A stretch of 64,000 bases of DNA from Leguminivora glycinivorella (taxonomy: Eukaryota > Arthropoda > Insecta > Lepidoptera > Tortricidae), in contig NC_062975.1 in the NCBI RefSeq assembly GCF_023078275.1, forward strand, positions 62,001-126,000, read 5' to 3'. Positions 11,201 through 23,200 of the stretch are shown here, in pieces. Made by a program: the position numbers and the translations under genes. Every line of letters starts with the position of its first letter. The stretch's first letter is position 1. The notes under the pieces were generated by a model, which was not told the DNA's origin, made no database searches, and worked only from the letters and a program-made list of their open reading frames with translations.

Positions 11201-14200
11201 CATCACTCGTATTAAACCGCCGTTCTTCATACAAGGCATACAATGCACGTCTTCGTTGATGTAACTCTGCAGTAGCCCACTCACTAAAAACTGATGCACC
11301 ACTAACTACGACCGATTTTGAAGTAAATATTGCATTATAATGTTGCAGAAAAGTGTGAAAGAATGAATTATACATACTATTAGGACTCATATCGGAAGTG
11401 CGATAGAGACGGCCCGATGTTTTATGTTTATCGCGCGACCATGCTATCGGTACAGAGCACAATAACCTGTATTCAGTAACATCGACTTCTCTTTAAGTCC
11501 CCCACATCACATGGCGACCCTGCCAGTGTGGCGGGCGCCAGTAAAGGATTTAAAGTGTGGCCTGTCAAGACTTTTGTTAAGCATATTGATTGTAGAAGAT
11601 AGTTACCTGTCGGGGGTGAGGGGCGCGGGCGAGGTCTGCAGCGGAGCCACGCGGCGCGCGCCGCTCGGGCCCTGACACACAATTACACCATTCAAACCAA
11701 AATAGATACAAGGAAAATCCAACAAACCGCAGGCTACCGACTTGGTATCGCATGGATCTCACAACTTATTAGACGAACTGAGTTGTGAGTATTGGTTTTT
11801 AACAAATTTTGTTTTTAATGGGATATTTTATATTTTTGAAGTCATTTATAAAAATATGAGGTATAGCAGGTGCAGTTAGCAGTTATTGACACTTTTTTAT
11901 TAGCATAGTCGTTAGGAAAAGTACCTTGTCGTGTCTGGTGGGGGTGACGTCGTGCGGCGGGTCCCGCGCGGCGGGCGGCGAGGGCCGGCGCATGCGCTCG
12001 CCGCCCGGAGGCTTCTCTTCTGTGTACACTATCTTCTCATACCTAAAATAATAGCCAAAGTCAATTTGCTAACCAAATACAATAGACAGTAAAAGAAACC
12101 CTACCCTACAGGGTTAAGTGTAAGTAAGAGCGCGTTTCGTTCGAACGAAAGCATGTTCACTTGACTCTGTAAAACCGGTTTGCGCCCGGTTTTACAGAGT
12201 CAAGTGATATTGTCTTCGGTTACCGCGATAGTTACTCATGAAATAAAACTATGGAAACGGATTAAATCGCGTATAATGAATTTAAAATACTGTAGTGTAG
12301 GTATACTATGTATAGTTATGTACGTAGCTGATAAGTTATATATAAGGACCAATTACTCATGTATGAGAGTAGTATTAAATCATCATTTAATCTAAACAGT
12401 CGTTTCCACTCTACTCCGAACCCTCACCTTACATGGCGACCCTGCCATATACGGTGTCGCGCGTGCGGTCAGTCACCGATCGGTATTGAGAGCGCAGTTC
12501 ATTACCATGTTAACATAGCTCAAGTGGACAATTAGAACAAAAGTAAATAACGTGATGTTTTTTCTCGCGGTTAAGGTTTTCTGATTTAAAAAGGTTCACT
12601 ATGGGGGCTACAAAATCAAAAGAAGAGGTAATTATTGCACAAACTGCGGCCGGAGGTGACAATAAGGCTTCTGCGAGCACCGACGAACTTCGATTCCACG
12701 CAAGTGTCACTAATATTATCTTGGGCATATTGTTCGTCATAATCGTCATCGGAGGAGGCTACGCCCTGTACAGAAGGTGTAAGAAAACCTACAAAAAATG
12801 GATGCGCCAGGAGGTCGCTCTAGCTGAGCTGCAGCGTGCTGCTCGTACGGCTCCGATAAGTGTTTGATTGAAGTGTTAACGGAAATTGTGTAATGTGCGT
12901 TTCGTTTTTTTTTGGTGCCAGTGTTTCAACGGACAGTAAATGAACTATTACTACGAGTAAGTGATACAGTGAACAAACATTTCGCGTGAAGTAAGTTAAG
13001 GACAATAATGTGACGTCAATGTAAGTTAAAATAGGTATGTATTAAATTAGGTACTTAGATATAATTTTGTGATGGCAGATGAATTATTGAAATGTTACAA
13101 CGAGTTAATTGTCATAAAAAAATATTTAGTTAAAAAAGGGAAATCAAGGTTTGAGGGTAACATAACAAAAAATCAACTGTCAAAAGTGAATGATATTATA
13201 AATAGGTGTAACGTTATTATCTCCCAATTTTCCCAGTTAAAGGACGTAAACTCAGGAGTTATCGAGGAGACCAATAAATTGTACATTAAAATTACTACTC
13301 TGCATAAAGAAATTTTAGAATTATGTTCAAAGCCTGAGGTAGAGGAAAATACGAGTACCAGTAGCGATAGCGAATATAGTGAATGTGACACCATGGAGTT
13401 CGATTTAAAGTCAGCTTGTAGTCTTATACCTCTCATGGATGGTACTGAGGAAACAACAAAGAGATTGATCGATGCTGTTGATATGTATTCGGGTATGTTG
13501 AACGAGATAGGCAAAAAGTCGCTTATTACATTTGTGTTAAAAGGAAGGTTATCTGAAAGTGCGAAACTGCGTGTGTCAGCTACTTATTTGACCGTAGAGC
13601 AACTTATAAGTGATTTGCGTAACTCGCTTTTACCTAAAAAGTCTTTTACAGCAATCCATTCCCGGCTTCAGAATATAAGTCAGGGTTGGCGTAGTATAGA
13701 TCAGTATGGATCCGAGATAGAAAAACTTTTTTCAGAGTTAACTATAACTCAGGCAGAAGGTAACTCGGCGAGTTATGATGTGTTAAAGCCGTTGAACGAA
13801 AAAATGTGTATTAAAAAGTTCACAGATGGTTTGAAGGACCCAAGGCTCAGCACTATCATTGCAGCGCGTAACTTCAGCAGCCTGAAGGACGCGATACAGG
13901 CAGCGCAGGACGAAGAAGTATCGAGACCGACAACGTCCAGCCAGCCGGAGATCATGGGTATGTACCGCTCACATAACTCTTTTAACAGGTACCACAGAGG
14001 ATTCGCTCACAACTCGCACAGAGGTCATCGTTATCGTAATCAAAGGGGTCCGCGACAGTTTTCTTATGGTCGATATGCTCAATCCCAAACCGCGCAAGGA
14101 AACTCGCGAGGAGGTGGCCGTGGAAACAAATCACGAGGCAGGCCGGCACGAGGGGGTTCGTATTTCGGGTCCCGTGCCCGAGGGGTCAACGCTCGTGGCA

Positions 14201-17200
14201 GCCTGCACGTGATATCGCACAGCGAGAATGGCTCGACCGGTCATCACCCGAGTGCACCAAATACGGAATCGCTGAATCATTTTTTTCGAGACTGATGTCA
14301 TTTACACGTGCAATGATTTAAATAGAGCAACCTTAAATATAGGAAAAACCGCTTATAACTGGTTATTGGATACGGGAGCATCTTTGTGCGCGATAAAGTA
14401 TGAAATTATACAAAATTGGGACATTCCGTTCCATGATAAGAAAATATATGTCACAGGCATAGGCGGACAAGTCACATCTAACGGATATGTTATATTGAAA
14501 TTAAATTACAACGGTTGCGAATTCGAACATTCATTTTTTGTTTTTAAAAATTTATCATGTAACGCGGATGGTATTTTAGGGCAGGATTTCTTTGGAAAAC
14601 ATAAAGCAAATATTAATTTTGAAACAAACACGTTACGACTATTATCACGACATGGACAAGTAGTTAACATAGATTTTAGAAGCTCATCAGAAATGGTAAA
14701 TAGTTACCTTACTATACCCGCGCGTAGTGAAATCATACATTACATGGATACTAGTATTACGGAGGATTTTGTAGTAAATAGTCAGGAATTATGCGACGGA
14801 ATATACGTTGCGAGTGCTATAGTCAAACCGATTCAAGGTAAAATACCCATTAAAATATTAAACACAAGGGATAGTGACGTAAATTTAAGCCGTTTCACAA
14901 TTAATAAGAGTAGATTGAGTGATTTCTTTATTTGTGAATTTAGCAAGCCAACTATGAACGCCGAAAGGGTAAAATCGTTGTTTTCTGCATTAGATTTGAG
15001 TAAATTAAACGAAGAGGAACAGAAATCAATTGAGAATATATGCGCAAAATATCCGGATGTGTTTTTCCTACCGGGCGATAAATTAACCACTACAATGCTT
15101 TACAACCAGACGATAGAATTAAAACCGGGTAGTTCACCAGTTTATGTCAAACCTTACAGATTGCCACACTCGCAAAAGGCTGAAATTGATAGGCAAATTA
15201 AAGGAATGCTAGATGATGGAATAATTGAAGAGGCAAGAAGTGCGTGGTCGAGTCCGTTATTATTGGTTCCTAAAAAGTTAGATGCTTCAAAACAAAAGAA
15301 ATGGCGCGTGGTCATCGACTATAGAAAGTTAAATAATCAAATTAAAGATGATAAATTCCCACTTCCAAATATAACTGAGGTTTTAGACTCCTTATCAGGT
15401 TCTATATATTTTTCGCATCTAGACTTATATCAAGGATTTTATCAAATAAATTTAGATAAATCAAGCCGACCATTCACAGCATTTCAAACAAGTAAAAATC
15501 AATATCAAATGACCAGACTTCCCCAAGGCTGTAAAACTTCACCTAACGCTTTTTCACGCATGATGACTGTGGCCATGTCAGGCCTCAATTATGAGCAGTG
15601 TTTGGTATATCAGGATGATGTAGTTGTTTTCGGAAGAAGTTTAGCCATACACAATCAAAATTTATTAGACGTTTTCAGTAGATTAAGGAAAGAAAATTTA
15701 AAGCTTAACCCTGCCAAGAGTCAATTTTTACGAAAAGAAATATTATATTTGGGTCATGTTGTTTCAGAAAAGGGCATTTTGCCAGATCCCGAAAAAACCA
15801 AAGTTCTAAATAATTATCCGACTCCTCAGACAGCTGACGAAGTTAAACGTTTCGTGGCATTTGCAAGTTACTATCGTAAATTTATTGTCAATTTCGCAGA
15901 TAAAGCTTATCCACTCAATAAATTGTGTTGTAAAGATGTACCATTTATATGGACCCAAGAGTGTGAACAGTCATTTCAAACATTAAAATCTGCACTAGTT
16001 AAACCACCGGTACTGCAATATCCAAATTTTTCGGCAGAAAACCAATTTCTTTTACAATGTGATGCATCAGGAAAAGCTTTAGGTTCAGTTTTGTGTAACG
16101 GTGATGGTCGACCAGTCGCTTACGCTAGTCGAAGTCTTAACAAGGCAGAATTAAATTACCCTACAGTTGAAAAAGAGTTATTAGCGTTAGTATGGAGCAT
16201 TCGCTACTTTAGACCTTATTTATATGGTAGAAAGTTTAAAGTACAAACGGACCACCGACCACTAGTGTATTTGTTTACTATGAGAGACCCTACCAGTAGG
16301 TTATTAAAGTTCCGTTTACAATTGGAGGAGTATAACTTTACAGTTGAATACTTAAAAGGTTCTCAGAATTCCGTGGCAGACGCTCTGTCTCGCATAAATA
16401 TTACGTCAGAGGATTTGAAAAAAATGAATGAGCAAGTTATAAATGTGATGACACGAGCGCAAAGACGAAAGATCGAGAGTATGCAAGGTACAGACAGTAC
16501 AAGTTCTTCGGTTCTTAATATACCTACTAATTCGAGGCTTGATCACCCAAGAATTGTGGATATCATTAAAAAACCGGAAAATTTTACTGAGTTGTGTATT
16601 ACTTCATGTAGAGATTATAAAAAAAATATGAGAGAGAATTTCGTAAAAGAGACGTCTAAATATTTTAATTACGTGCCCAGAACATCGTGTATTTATTTTA
16701 ATCCAACATCTCAATCGCTAATATCGCGAGCCGAATTAGCGAGAGATTTGGATGCAATTTGCAAGAAAATAAATATAAAAGAATTATGCGTCATAAGAAA
16801 TGAATTCAATAAAGATTTTATTGCGGGCTTAATACAAGAAATAAATAGCTATGACGTTTGGTCCGGACCACGAATATGTGTGTTAAGTAATGTACAAAGA
16901 ATAAATGATTTACATGATAGACGCGTAATAATTAATGACTTTCACCTACTCCCCACAAGTGGCCACGCGGGGATTAGGAGGATGTCTAATAACATAAAAA
17001 AGCACTATTATTGGCCTAGTATGGAAAAAGACATACGAGATTTTGTATCAAAATGCACCCAATGTCAAAAACAAAAATATTGCGCACCAACTAAACAGCC
17101 GATGGAAATAACAACTACAGCCAATAGCGCGTTAGAAAAGATTTATTTAGACACAGTAGGACCCTTGCCAAAAGATGAACATGGTTATTGTTACGTGCTA

Positions 17201-20200
17201 ACTCTACAGTGTGAACTGTCAAAGTTTGTGGAAGCGTATCCTTTACGTTCCAAAGATACAGTTACTGTAGCTCGATCATTTGTTGAGAACTTTGTACTGC
17301 GGTATGGAATTCCATTGGAAATAGCCACTGATCGAGGAACCGAGTTCATCAGTAACACGATGAAAGAGGTATGTGATTTATTAAAAATTACTCATTTACC
17401 CTCCACAGCGTATCACCATGAGTCAATCGGTGCTCTAGAGAATTCGCATAAAACCATGGGAGCTTATTTAAGAATACAATGCGAAAATAAACCGAATTCT
17501 TGGAGTGACTGGTTGCCTTACTGGTGCAAATCAAATCAAAATCAAAATAATTTATTCAGCAAATAGGCCAACAGGGGCACTTTTACACGTCACATGTACA
17601 TAGGTATTTAAAAAAATATTTAAAATTGAGTTGAAATTACAATTGATACCATTATATACTAATTCTAAGTTCTAACTAAAGTTAACTCTATACAATTAAT
17701 TAGAGATGTAGAAGGTCTCTAAATGTCGAATTACAACCAAGAACTACACTAAATTTTAATATAAAAAGTACAAATACAAAAAAAAAAGTCTAAAATTACT
17801 TTAGAGGTGCAAATGACTCTAAATGTCACAACTAAAAATAAAATGTATATCTACTTAATCTAATTCTCCTTAGAGATGTATATGGTCTCCATGAGTCAAA
17901 ATCATATATTTAAAATATTCACTAAAAGAAAGGAAACAAACGACAACCGAACAAAGTGTCCTAATTTAATAAAAATTAGAATTAAAGTTACTTAGTTATA
18001 ACAGCCCCAGTAAGCTTAAACAGACCGGTCTTCACAGACGGCACCCGTTCACGAGTATGACGCGTATCTCAGCCATCGCCTCCTCAACCTTTATTCGGGA
18101 AGGTGGCGACCCGATCAACGACGCCACCGAAGCAAAGACTTTTAAGTGTGCATGACATGTTCAAGCTGCCAGGCTAAATTAAATATTCAAATAATAAAAC
18201 ATAGCTGTAAGACACTATATTCTGTGCTCGTATGTTACAAAGGAAGGAAATATAGATTTATACAATAAAATTAAAGTAAGATAAACATTAAACACATAAT
18301 CTTGGAGATGTATAAGGTCTCCAAGTGTCCACAACTAAACTTAAATAAAAACAATATAATCAGACGAGAATATGTTCTCATACGTCAATTGAACACTAGT
18401 ATGCTTAATTACACAATGCAGAGAAAATGAAAAAATATATACGACTTCATTCATCTATTGACAAGCAACCACCTTAAAGGCATCCCTATCATCTATAAAA
18501 TCCTTCACAGTGTAGTACGCCTTACATAACAACAAACGCTTAATGCGTGCCTTAAATTTGTCAAATGGCAAATCCACTATATCGGTTGGTACTTTGTTAT
18601 AAAAACGTGTACAGTTCCCGACGAAAGACGTACCAACCTTACGGAGACGGTGGGCGGTCACAGCAAGTTTATGTTTGTTCCTTGTGTTATAGTTATGGAT
18701 GTCACTGTTAAGCTTGAATTCGTGGATATTTTTCCGAACATACATAATATTTTCGTATATGTATTGAGAGGCAACGGTAAGAATGTTCACCTCTTTGAAT
18801 TTTTCTCTTAAAGATGCTCGACCGCCCAATCCGTAGATTGAACGGACTGCTCGTTTTTGCAGCACAAAAATAGCCTGAATGTCTGCAGCTTTTCCCCATA
18901 ACAGGATCCCATATGACATAACACTGTGGAAGTAGCTAAAGTATACCAGCCTGGCCGTCTCTACGTTTGTTAGTTGTCTGATTCGCCTTACTGCGTAAGC
19001 TGCAGAACTAAGTTTGCCAGCTAAAGTGGCTATATGTGCATGCCATTGCAGTTTTGAATCCAAAGTGACTCCAAGGAAAACCGTTCGATCTTCAAATTCC
19101 AGCGTTTCACCTTTCATTTGGATCTTACTGTTATTTACCTGCTTAACGTTCGGAAGCGCAAATCTGATGCACTTGGTTTTCTTGGCGTTTAGAAGTAAGT
19201 TATTCACCGTAAACCAGTCTGTTATGCTAGACAGTGCATCGTTGATGTTATCGAAGCTGCTTTCCTTTCTGTCAACTTTGAATATAAGAGAAGTGTCGTC
19301 AGCAAATAACACTATATCATGTTTATCTTGCACTAGTTTCGGTAGATCATTAATGTATACTAAGAACAGGAAGGGACCGAGAATTGAACCTTGAGGCACT
19401 CCAAGTGCTACCGGTGAACCTGCTGATTGAGTCCCATTGATAACAACTCGCTGAGTTCTGTCGGAAAGGTACGATGAAACAAGGTCAAGGGCAGCAGCTT
19501 TAACCCCATAGTGGCTCAATTTTCTCTTTAAATTCTCGTGATCAACGCAATCAAAGGCCTTTGATAGATCACAGAAAATTCCAACAGCATCTTGAGCTCT
19601 TTCCCAGGCGTCAAAGATGTGTTTTAGAAGTACCACACCGGCATCAGTAGTTGAACGACCTCTGGTAAAACCAAATTGATTATTGTCAAGCAATTTATTT
19701 CTGTTAAAGTGAGACAACAGTTGATTAAGAATAAGCTTCTCAAAGACCTTACTTAGCGCTGGTAATATTGAAATAGGTCTAAAGTTGGTCGGGTCTGATT
19801 TCGTTCCTGATTTAAACAGCGGGATAATTTTGCTGTGTTTCATAATATCAGGAAAAATGCCAGTTTCAATACATCTGTTGAAAATCTCAGCTAAATAGGG
19901 TGCGATTGATTCTACTATTGAGTGTAATACTTTAACTGACAAGCCCCATAGATCTTCAGTTTTCTTTAAATTTAAAGATCTGAACGTTTTAATAACTATG
20001 GTCGGAGTAACATAAGAAAATGTGAATATTTCTGAACATTCTTCTACATTAGCTTGCAGCATTTCTTCAGCGACAATTGGCGATGAGTTAAGAGACTTTG
20101 TTGTCTCTGCCGGTATATTCGAGAAAAATCGCTCGAAGTGATCTGCCACTTCACGGTCGGAACTTACTAAAGTATCAGCAACTCGTAGGTTGTAGTGCCG

Positions 20201-23200
20201 TTCTTTTATTTTACGCTTTCCTGTTTCACTGCTGATCACTTGCCATGTAGTTTTAACTTTATCGCTGGAATTTAAGATCTTTTTGGATAAATAATCAGCT
20301 TTAGCGGCGACACACATCCTTTTAAAAGTTTTCGAGAAATTCTTTACGTACTCTATAAATTCCGGCCTTTTATCAGTTGTTCGCAGATCATACAAATCAT
20401 AGAGCCGGCGTCTCTTATCGTGAATATCCGGCGTAGCCCAGTCGCTAAATTTAACCTTGACCTTGCCCTGCATCTTCTTGGGGATGAAGCAGGCATCAAA
20501 TTCCTTTTTTATACAGTTAAACAACTCAGAACTCAGACAGTCAGGGTTCTCTCGGTTACATGAAAGAAAAGGTAAGTTGTTCCTAATATTACGATTGAAT
20601 GACTGTAAGCGCCTTTCGGAAATCAGTCTGCACACAGTGTCTTGTGGAATATCCTCTATCTTCCCGCGTGCTTTACGTATAACAACACCGTGCACACGGA
20701 GACGAAGTACACACCGCATGAATTAGTTTTCGGTAAGTTATGCATGCTTCCTAGCAATTTAAGAAATAGTATCGTTAATCCCTTATATAATCATGGTAGT
20801 TATCCTTTAGAATTAAAGTATAGATTAGAGCTGGCACAGGCAGATGCGCGTACTCATTTAATAAACAGCAAACTTAAAAGGAAGGAGAAATATGATTCCC
20901 ATTCAAAGCCTGTTAGCTATAGCAAAAGTAGTTACTTATGGTTAAGAAATGTATCAGATAATAAAATGCAAAGCATTTATGTAGGACCTTATTTAGTTTT
21001 AGAGGATTTAGGATGTAATGTGAAAATACTTAAAAATGGAAAAGAAGATGTCGTGCATAAAAATCGCACCAAACCTTGTATTTTATAAGTTTTTTATGTC
21101 TTAGCTTCATTTTACTATAAACTTTAAATAAAATTGGAGAAAATATTATTATTGTAAGAAGGTAACATTAAACAAAAATAAAAATAAAATATTTATTATT
21201 TTTATTTTTTAACATGCGATGGATGGTGTAGTGTAGGTATACTATGTATAGTTATGTACGTAGCTGATAAGTTATATATAAGGACCAATTACTCATGTAT
21301 GAGAGTAGTATTAAATCATCATTTAATCTAAACAGTCGTTTCCACTCTACTCCGAACCCTCACCTTACAATACATCCCGACGTTTCGAACTCTTTACAGC
21401 GTTCGTGGTCAACGGGTGACTGAGGAAAAATTAAAATGTGCAAAAGCTACCCACTTACAAGAAATATTAACGAACCATGACCACAAATAATATAGATTTC
21501 TAAGGCAGGTTCACACACTATTAATAAAGCCAATTATACAATATTCAAAAAATTTTACCATTACTCTGTAAAAAAAAAATAAAAAAAAAAAAAAAAATTA
21601 ACCAATTAATCTACACAAAATTGACAAAGAAACAAACTGCAAATGTCCAACACCATACAACACAAAGTCAAGTGAACATGCTTGAATGTGCTCGACCCTA
21701 CAGGGTTAAGTGCATCGCTATGTGCAAAACTAGTCGGCAGTTAAAGAGAGAGGCTAAACCCATCACACCTGATATTTTTAGAAAATCTATAGTCAATTTT
21801 TTGAAAGAAAATGCTTGTGACGTAGCGGGAGAGTTGACAGTATTATAACAAAAAGATGTGAGTGATGTTACCCGTCCTTGCCCTTAACGGAGATGGGCTT
21901 GAGGTCGCGCTGCGGGCGCGCAGCCACCCGCGGCGGCGGCGTGCGCGGCAGCGAGCGCGCCTGCGCGTGCGCGTGTGCGCCGTGCGCGTGCGCGTGCGCC
22001 TGCGCCTGCGCGTGCGGGGACAGCGTGCGCGGCGCCGCCGCCGGAGGCTCCGGGCTGACGGACGAAACAAAACAACGTATATTCTAGAATAAATGAGCGA
22101 CGTAAGACCCGTCGTTGTGGAGATTCTTGGAAAGTCTTATGTCCAGCAACGGACCTCACGCAACGGATATGATGATGGGATATTTTCTAGAAATTATGCG
22201 GACAATTTCTAATTCGTATATTATGCGTGCATTGCGTGCGTCTAAATACGTTTAAAAAATTATTGCTAGTGCCTGAAATGTTAGAATCTTCCGGATTGTG
22301 ACGGTTATCTTGCGCGTTATCTTGTTTCCGTAGAAATAGATACTGATTGACACTCTGGAGGTGCCGTACAGCACGTCAGGCACCACCTGGTCGAGCCGCC
22401 GCCTCGAGCAGCACGCGGTTGGTGCAGAGCTTCCTGCTCCAGCTGCAGCTCACCTCTGCGGCTCGGGCTCGGCCCTGGAGGTGCCGTACAGCACGTCGGG
22501 CACCACCTGGTCGAGGCGCCTCCTCAGCGAGCCCGCCTCCACGCCGAGCAGCACGCGATTGGTGCAGAGCTTCCTGCTCCAGCTGCAGCTCACCTCTGCG
22601 GCTCGGGCTCGGCCCTGGAGGTGCCGTACAGCACGTCGGGCACCACCTGGTCGAGGCGCCTCCTCAGCGAGCCCGCCTCCACGCCGAGCAGCACGCGGTT
22701 GGTGTAGAGCTCGCGGCGGTCCTCCTCCTGCTTCTGCAGCATGAACTCCTCGAGGGTCACGAAGCCGGAGAAGGCGGCGGGCGCGGGCCGCGGGGTGAAG
22801 ATGCGCGAAGCCACGATGTCGTTGTTGCCGAACTCTGGAAATTACACTGTTTTTAACATAACTTGGTATGATTTGGATAAAACACGTTTAGTCTATAGAC
22901 AAGATTTAAAATTTGTAAAACACTCGACATAGGGATCCGATTTCCATCAAACATGGTTAAGACCGAGCCCCACTAATTCAGCTTTCAAACAAAAAAAAAC
23001 TAAATGTAAATCGATTCATCCGTTCGGGAGCTACGATGCTACAGACAGATAAACAGATACGTTAAACTTATAACACCCCGTCGTTTTTACGTCAGGGGTT
23101 AAAAAATAGAGGTTTACATATTTTTACATTAGTGTACGAGTGGTGGAAAATTATTCCAACAGTTGGTGGCAGCAAAACGGAAGCTAACACGGCAGGCAAT

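Larger units (their letters stand above)
12291..21369 (+). mobile_element. Ty3/gypsy LTR retrotransposon (gypsy 1), split by a LINE
   Basis: Two 143 bp LTRs (12291-12433 and 21227-21369; TGTAGTG...CTTACA) appear near-identical in the blocks I compared. They are flanked by a 4 bp target duplication ATAC (12287-12290, 21370-21373). The primer-binding site TGGCGACCCTGCCA begins at 12434. Coding order is an 88-codon extra ORF, gag, then pol (protease, RT, RNase H, integrase); there is no env. LINE 2 (17528-20667) interrupts integrase. The host position is cnk intron 19, antisense to the gene. The target was an older dispersed repeat whose halves lie at about 12236-12290 and 21370-21480. Confidence 0.92.

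Noticed and set aside
9339..11462. Start of the 707-codon RT frame as a true protein start
   Set aside because: The first codons lie in the flanking palindrome; the LINE is 5' truncated, so this ATG is accidental.
21878..22159. Other frames over exon 19, rich in Arg/Cys
   Set aside because: Only the PEPPAAAPRT frame fits the phases of exons 18 and 20.
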